Source: Sphagnum magellanicum (lineage: Eukaryota; Streptophyta; Sphagnopsida; Sphagnales; Sphagnaceae). From it: 64,000 nt of DNA. Within the stretch, counting starts at the first letter, position 1. Each line of letters begins with the position of its first letter. Where the stretch lies: positions 6,014,001-6,078,000 of the forward strand of contig CM038920.1 in the NCBI GenBank assembly GCA_021904315.1. The letters are read 5' to 3'. Below are positions 1 through 11,626 of the stretch, piece after piece. Both the position numbers and the translations under genes were made by a program. The notes under the pieces are model-generated. The model saw nothing but the letters and a program-made list of their open reading frames with translations. It was not told the DNA's origin and did no database searches.

Positions 1-3000
1 GCTAGTGGCGGCGAAACAAATCAGGATCCATCTCATGAGAGTCAGGTGGTCACCGGTGCAGCCCTCAAGACGTTGGTCCAGCAGCAGGAGCATCATCGTG
101 CAACAGTTGCTGCTGTATCAGGCTTGCTTGCAACGTCGGTACCAGCTGCTAAATGGGCCAATACAGCTGCTCGTGCACAGCGCGACGCCTTTGCTTACAG
201 GTCGAGCACAGCTCTAAACCCCGTAGCTGAATGGCCCGCAGGATTTTCTTCTGGCAGTCCTAGCTCCACCGGCTTCGCCCCATTTAGCGCTGGAGATCAC
301 TGCTCGATGTTTCCTCAGCCTGCTGCTGCTGCTGAGATCGACCCTTCAAGGTCTTTCCATGCCTACGGTGGGGGGTGTTCATCAGCTGCAATGATATCGG
401 CCTCTCCTCATCTTTGGAGTTCTCCTTTGTCTACTCCGTTTCAGACTGGAAACAGTTCTTCTGCATTCTCCAATTTCACTAGAGGGCAAGCTCATGCAGC
501 AGCTTCAAGTCTCCAAAACCTGCAAGTCTATCAAGCTGATTCGAGTACTTACCCTAAGACAGAACTTGTTGGGAGTCGATTTGCAGCAGCTGCTGCTAGT
601 TCCTGTGATACACCTGCATCGGAGTTGAAGCTCGACGACGGGTCTGATCCCCAGCAGCAATTCCTCACGGGTCAATATGCAAATGCACTAGATCAACAGT
701 ACCGCGGGGAGATTCTTCCGTGTGCAGCTCATGGGTTTACCGTAGATCACTACGCCGGCCTGCAAGCTGGGGATCCGGTCAGAGCAGCTCAGCTGAGTAA
801 TTTATCTGTAAGTGAACAGAATCATCGTGTGATGAATTCAGAGGACATCGTTTTTGCATGCGTAGACCGGACAATTACAGAGTTGATGACAGCCATGCCA
901 GCTGCAGAAGCAGGAGCAACTGCGCCCGATCTTCAACATCTTTTTGCGAAGTTGCTCGAGGTTCTTCAGCCTTCCAGTGTCCAATTGGTGAGACTAATCG
1001 AAGCTCGATTCCATGCGATCTTCTTTGGAAATACTGAAGGTATTAAGCTCAAGGTCATGAAGTTGTCAGATGCATCGACTACAGCTAGTGTACCGCTCGC
1101 TGCTGGTGCTTCAACCTCTAAAGCTACAGCTTCTACTTCAAAGCGTATGCGTGATCAGCTGAACACGATCAGTGATTCAAGCTTGAATGGGCGCGAAGAA
1201 TATGATCTGCATGAAGAAGACCCGAGATCAGTGTTTCATTTGCATACTAGACTCGATCAGCATCGTCGTCCTCTCCAGCAGGCCGTAACAAAAGCGTCGT
1301 ACTCACGTCACCCCCTCAAACGCCGGATCATTAGTAACAGTCAACTCGCCACAGATACTGCAGATCGGCTGCAAATTGAATCCTCATCTAGACTAGTTCC
1401 TCCTCTTCGTGAATCCCCTCCACCGGTCATGGAGCAGAGGGACTCCTCGGTCAAATTCGCCAAGGCTACGCTTGAAGAAGCTCATAGGTCCTTAGCTTCT
1501 TCACAACCTTCGCTTGATCCCCGCGGGAACTTAGAAGTTATGCGAGAGCATTCTATAACCCAGCAGCAGCAGCAGCAGGAGCAGGCGAGTGCTGCAGCAG
1601 CGGTCCAAGATCAGTTTCATCATATGAAAGCACTGGAGATGAGTTCGCAGCAACCATATAATCAGCTGCAACCGCCACAGCAATATCAGCACAACCTACA
1701 GCTGGACCAAGCCGCTAGAACCTCGCAAAACTTCTGTAATACTTTGCAGTACGCAAGTGCAGTTCAACCGCATTATGTTTGCAACCTTGAAGCTTTAGGG
1801 TACGAGGATAGTCAGCAGCAACAGCAAGTTCAGTATGATCATGGTCAACCCTTGAAGCCTTCTGCTACGGAACCTGCATCGGGCAGTTGTAGCTCTATTC
1901 TGCATGCGGATAGGATCATAAATGCTTATGATGAGAAAGGCTTCGAGCTTCTAGCCCTTTTGCTCCAATGTGCGGAGGCGATGTCTGCTGAGAACGTAGA
2001 TGAGGCGAACTCAATTCTACCACAGCTAAATGCCCTTGCAACTCCCTACGGAAGTTCGGTGCAAAGGGTGGTAGCCTACTTCGCAGAAGGCATGGCGTCG
2101 AGACTCATCACATCTTTTCTTGGCATCAGCAGCAGTAGTAGCAGCTGGTCATCGTCGTCCTCCGTGCCGCTTCTTCAGCTTCCGCCCGGAACGATCATGC
2201 AGAGTCTCAACCGCAACCAAAAGAAGATAATGTCCGCGGTCCAGGTATTCAACGAAATCTGCCCTTTTGTGAAATTCTCGCACTTCACGGCGAATCAAGC
2301 GATAGTGGACGCCTTCGAAGGAATGCGCGATGTGCATATCATAGACATTGACATCATGCAAGGGTTGCAATGGCCAGCTCTGTTCCACATCCTTGCGGCC
2401 AGACCCGGGGGACCGCCGCAAGTCATTCGGATAACGGGATTGGGAACTTCCATCGAGTCCTTGCAGGCTACAGGGAAAAGGCTTTCCGATTTCGCACAAA
2501 CCCTAGGTCTTCGATTCGAGTATATAGCGGTGGCGGATCGGATTGGAAACGTGGATCCGTCCGCGTTACAAGTGCGAAATGGGGATGCACTCGCCGTCCA
2601 CTGGATGCAACATTCGCTCTACGATGTCACTGGAGATGATCCTCAAACGTTGAACCTCCTCAAGAGACTCTCCCCCAATGTCATCACCATGGTAGAGCAA
2701 GATCTGTTAGTACATCACGACGGCAGTTTCATCAACCGTTTCGTGGACGCACTTCATTACTACTCTGCCTTGTTCGATTCTCTTGGCGCCAGTTACGGCG
2801 ACGAAAGCCCCGAGCGTCACGTAGTGGAACAACAACTGTTCTCATGCGAAATCAAGAACATCCTTGCTGTTGGCGCCGGAACTTCTCTTGCAGCAGCAGC
2901 ATCGTCATCCTATCGCGGCTGCAGCGGCACAGCAGCAGCGACAACAACAGATCATGGGGTGCGGCCGCATGTCAAATTCGTGCGACAATGGAAGGATGAA

Positions 3001-3174
3001 CTCAGCCAAGCGGGTTTCAAACGCGTGTCCTTGAGCCACAAGGCCGCCACGCAAGCCGCACTTTTGCTGGGCATGTTCCGAGACGGTTACACGCTCTTAG
3101 AGCAAATAGGGACATTGAAACTAGGTTGGAAAGATCTCTGCCTCCTAACTGCCTCTGCCTGGAGCTGCAATTAA
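1..3174 (+). CDS. SCR: SCARECROW-like GRAS transcription regulator, 5' end outside window
   Basis: The reading frame is open from base 1 to the TAA at 3172-3174 (1057 visible residues) with no in-frame ATG that must be the start, so the N-terminus lies upstream. The GRAS domain spans about residues 648-1055: the [10 protein letters not shown] leucine repeat, HFTANQAI, the VHIID motif (about 778) followed by [26 protein letters not shown], the PFYRE-type block [14 protein letters not shown], and a SAW end [14 protein letters not shown]. These match SCARECROW itself rather than DELLA or SCL proteins. An upstream block (about 288-330, VDRTITELM onward) matches the conserved SCR N-terminal segment. 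The rest of the N-terminus is disordered and rich in Gln, Ser and Ala, with a Q run near 521-527. A Ser/Ala/Thr-rich insert of roughly 30 residues lies before the SAW block. No intron is needed in the visible part. Known role of the family: nuclear partner of SHORT-ROOT in ground-tissue patterning. Confidence 0.93.
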   Translation, partial: ASGGETNQDPSHESQVVTGAALKTLVQQQEHHRATVAAVSGLLATSVPAAKWANTAARAQRDAFAYRSSTALNPVAEWPAGFSSGSPSSTGFAPFSAGDHCSMFPQPAAAAEIDPSRSFHAYGGGCSSAAMISASPHLWSSPLSTPFQTGNSSSAFSNFTRGQAHAAASSLQNLQVYQADSSTYPKTELVGSRFAAAAASSCDTPASELKLDDGSDPQQQFLTGQYANALDQQYRGEILPCAAHGFTVDHYAGLQAGDPVRAAQLSNLSVSEQNHRVMNSEDIVFACVDRTITELMTAMPAAEAGATAPDLQHLFAKLLEVLQPSSVQLVRLIEARFHAIFFGNTEGIKLKVMKLSDASTTASVPLAAGASTSKATASTSKRMRDQLNTISDSSLNGREEYDLHEEDPRSVFHLHTRLDQHRRPLQQAVTKASYSRHPLKRRIISNSQLATDTADRLQIESSSRLVPPLRESPPPVMEQRDSSVKFAKATLEEAHRSLASSQPSLDPRGNLEVMREHSITQQQQQQEQASAAAAVQDQFHHMKALEMSSQQPYNQLQPPQQYQHNLQLDQAARTSQNFCNTLQYASAVQPHYVCNLEALGYEDSQQQQQVQYDHGQPLKPSATEPASGSCSSILHADRIINAYDEKGFELLALLLQCAEAMSAENVDEANSILPQLNALATPYGSSVQRVVAYFAEGMASRLITSFLGISSSSSSWSSSSSVPLLQLPPGTIMQSLNRNQKKIMSAVQVFNEICPFVKFSHFTANQAIVDAFEGMRDVHIIDIDIMQGLQWPALFHILAARPGGPPQVIRITGLGTSIESLQATGKRLSDFAQTLGLRFEYIAVADRIGNVDPSALQVRNGDALAVHWMQHSLYDVTGDDPQTLNLLKRLSPNVITMVEQDLLVHHDGSFINRFVDALHYYSALFDSLGASYGDESPERHVVEQQLFSCEIKNILAVGAGTSLAAAASSSYRGCSGTAAATTTDHGVRPHVKFVRQWKDELSQAGFKRVSLSHKAATQAALLLGMFRDGYTLLEQIGTLKLGWKDLCLLTASAWSCN

Positions 3175-3417
3175 CAAAGCTCATATCATGTGCAAACTAC
3201 TTAATAGATCTTACTTACGCATTGGTGTAGGATTTGGGCATAAAATTTTGCTCCATAACCTTTATGTGAGTGGATGAAAAGTTTCATAATCTTCTTGTAC
3301 ATAGACCAAAAAAAATAACCCTCCTCTCCTTAGACGAAAATTCATAACCATTCTCTGTACAGATGATGTATGCAATTCTTTTTTGTGTAATGTATAGCCT
3401 TGGGGTGAGGGGATTCT

Positions 3418-4068
3418 AAAAATAAGGCAGGCCTAAGATGAGGTGATAGCCAAGCAAGCACAACCCCACATTTTGCGTCCTTGCCTATGAGCTTTACCCC
3501 TTGGAAAGCACATGGCAAAGGTTAGCATGAATCTAAACATTCATAGATCACAAGGTGTATGAGGTATAGGGTTAGTATGCCTACTTCCTCAAGAGTGGGA
3601 GGGATTTAACACTTATGATAAGTGTACTAGGTGTAAAACCTTCCCACTCTTAAGGAGTAGGCATAGTATCCCTCCTCTTTTTTCAAGTCGGGATATGGAT
3701 ATAAGGTACCTTCCAAAAAAGCTAGCAATTTTTATTAAATGCTTTACAATTCCATATTAGAGCCCTTGGAGGAATTCCTAATGCATTTGGAAGGCACCTT
3801 ATATACATTAATAATTTGTCTTTAGAAAACAAGACGCACCTTACATTTGCCAAAGGCCTTTAAAACCACTTAGGTACTAGGCATAAAATCCATCATGTTC
3901 TTAAGGAGTAGGTGTAAAACCATCCCCTCCTTTGCCTTGTGATCTATGTATGTCTAGGTTCATGATAATGTTTGCCTTGTGCTTTATAATTAGTAAAGCC
4001 CATGTATGAGAACATTTCTAAAATGTGGGGCCTAGGATTATCTTGTCCTAAGCTCCTTGTTTTGAAAA
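3418..4068. repeat. Foldback (long inverted) repeat
   Basis: The left arm (about 3418-3660) and right arm (about 3860-4068) are imperfect reverse complements. Matching blocks include CTAAG...CCCCACATTTT near 3430-3475 against AAAATGTGGGG...CTTAG near 4020-4050, the pair around GATCACAAGG (left) and CCTTGTGATC (right), and CTTAAGGAGTAG-type blocks. Arms of about 200 bp with a central spacer suggest a foldback or MITE-like element. No clear target duplication was found. Partial single-arm relatives occur near 46.05-46.23 kb and 51.09-51.23 kb. Confidence 0.6.
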
Positions 4069-4384
4069 TGCCCCCACCATGGGACTTTACCTTACACTTC
4101 ATGTTTGTATGTACATGGCACCAAATATTTAACCCATTGATGATCGATCACAAAAAAAAACCAGATCAAACTTCAAAAGTCACATAAATGATATTTGGGG
4201 AACATATCAACTCCTTGCTTGAATCTGAATATCAAGTTAATGAATATATATATATTTAAAAATTAATTAGAAGTTAGATTAAGAGGGTTTGAAGGAGCCA
4301 TTAGTCAAATGTGACCACCTCAAATGCTATGATTAATGTTGCTACTCTATGAAGGGTCTCAAGCTTATGTTTGAACCCCATCTT

Positions 4385-4570
4385 TTTCTTTTTTTTTATT
4401 TGTGTATTTTCTTGCTTTTGTATTGTTTCTTACTTTCACATTGTTGTTTCTCATTTTCATGTTGTTGTTGCTTGTCTTTGTGTCGTTGTTGGTTGCATTT
4501 GTGCCACTACTTTTTGCTATCGTGTCAATCTTTCTTATTTTCACACTATTACTCCTTGTCCTGGAGTTGT
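4385..4570. repeat. Degenerate T-rich minisatellite, about 21-bp period
   Basis: Successive units of about 21 bp follow a pattern like TTTTCACATTGTTGTTTCTCA, with drift. The open frames through it on both strands are a by-product of the period being a multiple of three. A similar T-rich array lies at 34.59-35.22 kb. Confidence 0.55.
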
Positions 4571-7459
4571 GAGAACTGCTCTGAATATTCAATAAATATT
4601 ATTTTCTAGGATATTTAAAAATGTGAGGTTCAAATTTCGATTTTTTCAAAAAAAAGATGTCCTTGACAAATATTGCAAGTTAAATTAAATTAAACTCTGA
4701 CCTGTTTCTTGAAAAGTATTTAAAAAACCAAAATCAATATATATAACCCAACACTGGTTCAAACTTTAGACCTAGATACTATGGGGTAACCAACTATAGC
4801 AAGAATGCTAAAAGAAATCAACAGTCCATTCAAATGCCTTGCCATTTATTGCTAAATTTCTTTTTGGGATCCTCCATAGTGAGATTACTTCCTAAATTTG
4901 TTTTTATAACAAGGCTTTTCATATGTTCTATTGTTTGCCATTCTAGGATCTTTGACATTTTTGCGACAGATCAATTTTTGCTTTATCCCCAGATGACTTA
5001 TCATTTCTAAAACCAATTCAGGTTCTTATGGAGGAAAGTAAGGACAGAAATTACCAGCAATGTGTCTGTTATTGAACAATATTGTAACATGTAAGAAGGG
5101 GGAAAAATCATTCAAACTTTTGATGTGCCTTTTTTATGTTACCTTTAACACTATTTAGGTCAATATTGTTAGTATATTGAAGCAACTATCCTTAAGAATG
5201 ATGACATAGTTAATCTTTTGTTCAGTTCAACTACTAGGTTCCTCCCTTTAAATGAACCCCATTTAAACCAAACCCAAGAGATATTCTTGAGTTCTATAGC
5301 TACACACTTTTGCTCCAACATTTTCTTATAAGGTAAACTTTTGAAATGGTATAACAGGCCCAATCAGAGTCCATAACATATCAATATGAATTCAATATGT
5401 TTTAATATCATGCTTATTTTAGTCTTTTTTTTGGCATGGAATATGGTGTGACGATAATGATACAAAAAAAGACCATTAGGAAGGATGTTGAGAACCAAAA
5501 CATTGAGATATGAAGTTGAATTATGAATTTTTGAAATTTAGTCCTTGATTCATTTCAGTTAATAATCTAGACGTTCATCTTTCAAAAATAGTATTCTATA
5601 CAATAGAGATAAAATTTAAAAAGTTCTTCCAATAACATTTTGCCATGTGGTTCCAATAATTCAAATTAAGTGTAAATAAGCTGGTTTTTGGACCTTTCTT
5701 TTGAACTTTTTGAACTCCACATGTGTTTGTATTGGTGCACTATAAGGTGCAATCACCCAAGTGCTTGGCAATCTAATTCCCAATCAAAATTGGATATTGT
5801 TCTTAAATAATTCTCCCTTAAAAGCATATCCTAATTATTCAAGAAGGCCTTGTTGTAACAAAAAAGAAGGGTGTAAAAAGAAAATTTTCTTGTGTAGGAA
5901 TAATTCATAGTATAAACACAACTCTTGGAAATTTAAACACCATTAATTCCAACAAATTACATTACTGAGGTTACAAACTCGGTGCTACAAGAAATTCCAT
6001 TGGTGCTACTAAAATGTCGAAACAAAGTTCAATGTTGAATGTGTCAATTGTCAATTGGTACACACATGGTGATTGCTCCTTAACTTGTCACCATGGTAGC
6101 AAACAGTTTGGACCATGTATAGAACCATACATTCAAACATCTAAAATCTATTGAGGTATATCTTGAAGTTAGAACCCTCAATGTTCAATTAATTCACGTG
6201 AGCTATTAACTCATCTCCAACAAATGCAACAATGCAAAGAAACATTGAGTTCCCTATTTAATAAACCTTAATCTCAAAACTTTTGAACTCAATGTCTAAA
6301 CCCAAGAATTAGTAAGATATACCAAGTTGATTTAGCATCATTCAAGAAAGACAATTTTTTTGTGTAAATTTTGACTATAGATATGTCTTTATTAACTTCC
6401 CACTTCTATTTTCATTTCTCTCATTTTGCCCAACCGAAAAACATCCAAAGTGAAGCTTCTAATGTTCATTAAAATACTTGACCTATGACACGGGTTAAAA
6501 AAAAACTCAGCAAATATCTATAATACCCAATTCAAATGCATATTCATCTTTTACATGCCCTTTTTTCTACAGTTCAAACTTCCTCCCTTTTATCATCAAT
6601 CCTCAACATCAACCCCTTATAGAAACCATTCCTACCAAGAATACATTGCTTGCCACAATGTAGTCACTAGCACAGTGGAAATCAAATACAACAACTACCA
6701 ATCACGACAAGTAAAATCTACCATATCTTGAAATTGATCATGAAAAAAGAAAAATCTACTTGCATTGCTTTCGAATTCCCCTTCTCATCCTGCCTTCCAC
6801 CATCCAAATCTCCAAACCTCCATTCAATGTTGCACATTCCTTAACCATCCATAGTTTGGTGTCGATCAGTTTTACATAATACACAAACAAACAAAACTTC
6901 CTACTCATCCTCACAAGCTTTCTTAGAGAAACAAATAGTGATGGAATAATTTTTGTTGTTAACATGTAGAAAATTGATGGCCACTAAAAACAAAAATTAA
7001 AACCCTAAAAACTTGCTATGTTCACACGAAAATATTATCCAATTCACTTCCTGTCAAGTCACATTGTGATGTTTAATCAATTGTTGAAACATTAAGATGG
7101 GATATATGGTTGCAAATTGAGAAGTGTATGATTTTGTTTTCTCCCTCGAACACAATGTGAGTAAATATATTTGTATAGGTCAATTTTGATTAGCCAAGTA
7201 CCAACTAATTTCAGCCAAAAGTTCTTATTCAGCAAAATGTATGACCAAACAATAGATCAATGCTTAATGACATTTCCTATAATATTCTTAATGGATGGGG
7301 AACCCCAGCTGGCATTGTCAATTTAGCTAGTGAGCTTCATTTGTCTCTATTTTGATTGGTTGAAGTGATATGCAGGTGGATGACATTCCACATTTTCTTG
7401 TATTTTCTGATTTATTTGTTCTTGTTGATAGCCATAAGCCATGGGCTCTTTTTCTTCAC
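4571..7459. other. AT-rich spacer, nothing recognised
   Basis: No coding stretch, RNA gene or delimited repeat could be supported here. Only short frames broken by many stops are present, with frequent poly-A and poly-T runs. Confidence 0.6.
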
Positions 7460-7700
7460 ATGAGGTTTTGAAATGTTGTGAAAGTTTGGAATTTTTTGTT
7501 TCAAATTCAGTGATTTTTTTGGGAAAAAAAAACCAAATTTAGGGAGAAAAACGCCAGATTCTTTATATGGTTCAAATAGGTAGCCAAAAAAATATAGGAC
7601 TGCTAAAAAAACTCCTTTCGTATTTTGTTAATGGCCAAAATTGGCTAAGGAAGCTTATGGATGACCACCATTGTGGCTAAATCAAAAAATTGAACAAAAG
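7460..7700 (+). repeat. Dispersed 'TAGCC' repeat, copy 1
   Basis: Shares, in the same order as the copies at 8.20, 10.60, 31.99 and 44.56 kb, a block like CAGATT.T.TAT..GGTTCAA.TAG, then TAGCCAAA, then TTTGTTAATGGCC, then GGATGA.CACCA and GCTA.ATCA.AAAATTG. It is about 250 bp long, noncoding, with no clear ends. Confidence 0.5.
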
Positions 7701-8199
7701 ACACTGATTAGCAAGTAATTAATTGCTAAAAAAATAGATGTTTCAACTAGTGTTGGTGTGGGTATTGTGGAAGGCAAGATTGGAACATATACAACTTTTG
7801 TTAGAAGCATTTTTGTAAGTTGTGTGTACTTAGACTTATCCATTTGATTTTTTGCTTGAAAACCATGTGAATTATGGTCATGTTTTTTAATATACATACC
7901 TAGGTTGATGTCCTGTGAATAACACCATTTTCCATACCCATTATGCATGCCCTTTTACAAAATAAAAATAAAATTCAACCTATGTCTGTGTCCAGAGGGC
8001 TGAAGTTTGCTTAAAAAAACCTTGTGAGAGGCCCAGGGCCCTTGGGTTTCACATATGAATTTTTGTTTTAGATACCCTGTCCATTGGGTATGCTCAAAAG
8101 TAGATACCCAACAGCTCTGCTGTAAACCTTGAATCATCACATTCTCAACTATAGACACGTATCTAATATTTGGTAGCCTTTTTTACTCAGTGTGGAACT

Positions 8200-8455
8200 T
8201 TGCACTGTTGCAAAATCTTTGAATTTTTTTGTTGTAAATTCAAATGACTTTTTGAAAAAATATGCCAAAATTGGAATTAAATAATATTAAAAATCTCCAG
8301 ATTTTTATACATGGTTCAAGTAGATAACCCAAGAAGGATGTTTTTTTCTTCTCATATTTTGTTAATAGCCAAATTTGACTAAAATTGACTTATTGATGAT
8401 CACCACCTCAGCTACATCACAAAATTGAAAAATAAAAACACTGCTGGTCAGTACT
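8200..8455 (+). repeat. Dispersed 'TAGCC' repeat, copy 2
   Basis: The closest relative of copy 1, only about 500 bp downstream and in the same orientation. Shared blocks include CCAGATTTTTATACATGGTT, TTTTGTTAATAGCC, GATGATCACCAC and GCTACATCACAAAATTG. Confidence 0.5.
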
Positions 8456-10594
8456 GCTCCTTATCTTGTAACTCCCTCACATTCAGCATTTGTACCACTT
8501 TATTTTTCCATTCTTTTGCACAATCTTGCTTCTGGATTTGGCCGGATATAACTCGATTTTAGCTGGGCCAAATTATGTTCTTTTACGTGCAGTTTTGACA
8601 AGGGGCCATTTTTCGTATGAAACCTTCGAAAATGTGGGTAGATTGGCTGAATGCGGTGGGAAATGCCCATCATTGCCAGTGAATCAATTGTCAATCAATT
8701 GAGAACCATACTACATTGTATGTCCAATTGGTGAAAACCTGGATATTCTTGACCCTTAGTCCTCTACCAAATAGTGCTGTTGGACATTTCAATGCTCGAC
8801 TTGACACGATGCTGAGACCTTGATACCCACCTGTACCCTACATGCTATCATCCCCATTATTCCGATTTGGCAATATCATGGTTGCCAAACAGCATTACTG
8901 CAATTTGATCAAAAGTTGCAAATGCTGTCCCAGTGAACATCTACCTTACACGTTCTAATCCCCACTCAGGGGTTTATAATATCAATTTTATGATTTTGAA
9001 TTTTTCTTGAAAATTTCCCGAAATGGAAAGAAAAATTAGTCAAATTTGCAGTAGGAAAAAAGAAAATTCGAAAAAATCCCAATTTTTTTCCCAGAAAAAA
9101 AATTCCAGCAAAAAAATCATTGTCCTCAATACTTCCTACGAAGCAACGATATTTTAATACCTTTTCAGATTCAGCTCTAATTATTTTATTTATAAAATTC
9201 TGAATTTTCTAAAAATTATCTGTTGGAAACATAAAAGATTAAGGAAAATTACATACCAATAGGTGTTGACATTTTGAGAACTTGAGAGAGAAATTAGACT
9301 CATGTAGGTTGTATTTAGGGTTCTGTTTCTGCTACCTAGTATCTTGTAGATTCCTAATGTACTAATCACTTGCCTACCTATGTTTAACAATACCTACAAT
9401 GTTTGTTATGACTTAGTTAAGTTGATGGATAAAGTGGAGTCGTTGTTGCTTGCAAACAAGAAATGTGATGAGGAGAGAAAATTGTGCAATGTTTCTCTTT
9501 TAATGAGATCCTCCTTCATGGACATTAAAGTGTAACACAATCATTCATCATTGCTGAATATTTTTATTGCATCACATTACCAAACCCAAAATTTCATAAA
9601 TTACATTTCTATTATCAACCTAAATTCTGAAAAATAAAATAATTATTTGTCACTCGACTGAACCAGATAAGATACTACAGTATTATTTAGTTGCAACAAC
9701 CTGCAAGGAGGCTAATTGGTCCAAGTTCCAATGATGAGGCTTGACTTGCCTCTCAAAGTTTACTAAGCTTCTTGTGTAAACGACTGGCTCATTGCATGGT
9801 GACGCTGCCCTTATGGCAAGTCCAAGACAGCAAGGTTAACATAAGAAATGTTCCATGAATTTCCCATTATATGAGTTCAGTAACTCATTTCTCAAAATGT
9901 GGGACCAAATGAACTCTGCATCCTTCCAAACTTGCCACCCTCTCAGGGGCTCAAACAACAAAACACTGAGCTCTGGTTTCACATAGGTATCTCACAAAGC
10001 CCTCTCTCACAACTGGGTATTGTTACAATTTTTATACACTACAAAAGAACATGATGGTTTCTCCTATAATAACCTTGCTCAATGACACATGTGTGAGATA
10101 AACTATGTGGTTTCATTCATTTCAATGTAAAACATACATTGTGGTATATCTTGTAGTCATGAGCCAATGACTACCCTAGTAGGAAAAACCATATTGTGTT
10201 CCCATGATATGTTCAAAGGGAAATTTGCAAAACTTGATCAAAACAGCTTTAGATGTCAATTCTTCCATATGCTTACATACATTGAAACACAATAAATACC
10301 TTGGAAACTTTCAGTCAACAAACAACCTTTTTTCACAACCAGCTCATTTGGAACACTATTTAATACTTGGTTTATATACTACACATGTCAAGTAGCTGAT
10401 TGGTGCATGTTAGAATTGGCTAAGTCTTACTTTTAATGCCACCCAATGGGTTCTCTAAGGCAGATTCTACATTCTACCAAGCAAGCCCTTACTCTGCATG
10501 TGATTAGGTAATCTGGACATTAAGTTTAGTTACAAGTCAATGAATGAGTGTTGATGTCAATTGTGATCATAAGTAGGCAGTGGTAATATAGATT
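8456..10594. other. Spacer without recognisable gene
   Basis: Nothing could be supported beyond weak repeats. A stretch near 10083-10135 (GACACATGTGTGAG...TGTGGTTTC) recurs near 47049-47100 in the same orientation, so some of this spacer is dispersed repeat. Confidence 0.5.
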
Positions 10595-10965
10595 ACATTT
10601 TTTTTTTCTGGCAATTTTGGTAGTTGGCAAATTTTTAAATAGAAAAGATGAAAAGGACCTGATGGTATTGCAGTTTTCAAGTACCATATGTCCAAAAAAA
10701 ACTATAGAAATCTGGGGATTTCTACATTAGGTTTGAGTAGGTAGCCAAACAATGTAGAAAGATGTTTAAATTTAAGGTTCTCATTGATGATCACCACTCG
10801 TGCTACATCACAAAATTAAAGGAAAGAACCCAAAAAGAAGAGCTTGAATTTTCTTTTTCTCATATCTCATTTATAGCCAAGTCTGGCAAAATCTTCTTAT
10901 GGATGATGGCCAGTTTGGCCACATCACAAAACCTAAAAAGGAAAACCCTGGGAGGGAGGCACCCA
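10595..10965 (+). repeat. Dispersed 'TAGCC' repeat, copy 3
   Basis: Contains the family blocks GGTAGCCAAAC, GATGATCACCACT, GCTACATCACAAAATT and, again further on, TTATGGATGATGGCC with GGCCACATCACAAAA. The 3' half is therefore present twice. Confidence 0.5.
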
Positions 10966-11513
10966 GGAAAAGCAAAAATGCAAAAATGTAGTACATATCT
11001 TCTCCGATGTTTAAGTGTGGGGCTGTAGCTACACTGCAATTCGGTTGTATTCTTGGGCCAATTGGGTTGTTAGACTAGTGCAGCTTGATTCGCACACAGT
11101 GTAACCAACATGAAAGCGCAGGTTCTTAATTGGGGAAACACAAGAGCCACGCGTCATCATTTGCTCCTTCCCTACACGCACACAAACGTGCACAGATTTG
11201 CACCAGGGTTTGTGTTTTCTCGCTTTTTCCATTTCTTGAGGTAGGTGGACTAGAGATCATCCACAAAAGGAATGAGCCAAATATGGCTAGAGATCAGTCA
11301 GGATTTAAGCAGAAAATTCTTAGAATCCTGGGTTTCTTTTGGGCAACCTATACTAATCTAGTGTCTAAATACCGCGACTTTACTCTTTTTTTTCCTCAAA
11401 ATATGGCGACTTTGTTGTACACATTGCACTCCATTTTTTTTGGGTCGCAGCAGTGCAAAGCATTGCCCCAAATAAGAAACACAGAATTTTGCACCTGTCT
11501 GTGTACAGGCGGC

Positions 11514-11521
11514 CTTATATA
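11514..11521 (+). promoter_or_regulatory. Candidate TATA box of the bHLH locus
   Basis: TTATATAA stands about 105 bp before the ATG at 11627, in a region richer in G+C than the spacer upstream. The spacing fits a plant core promoter with a leader of about 75 nt. This is inferred from sequence and position only. Confidence 0.45.
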
Positions 11522-11626
11522 ATCCTCATCAGGGAGAGACAATCTAGATAGAGCTCATCTTGATCTCCAGAGTTTCTAATAGAACAAGAGTCAATAGAAC
11601 AAGAGTTCACCTTCATTGTAGGATCA

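Noticed and set aside
4740-4760. Another CCAACACTG-like end
   Set aside because: No partner end or target duplication.
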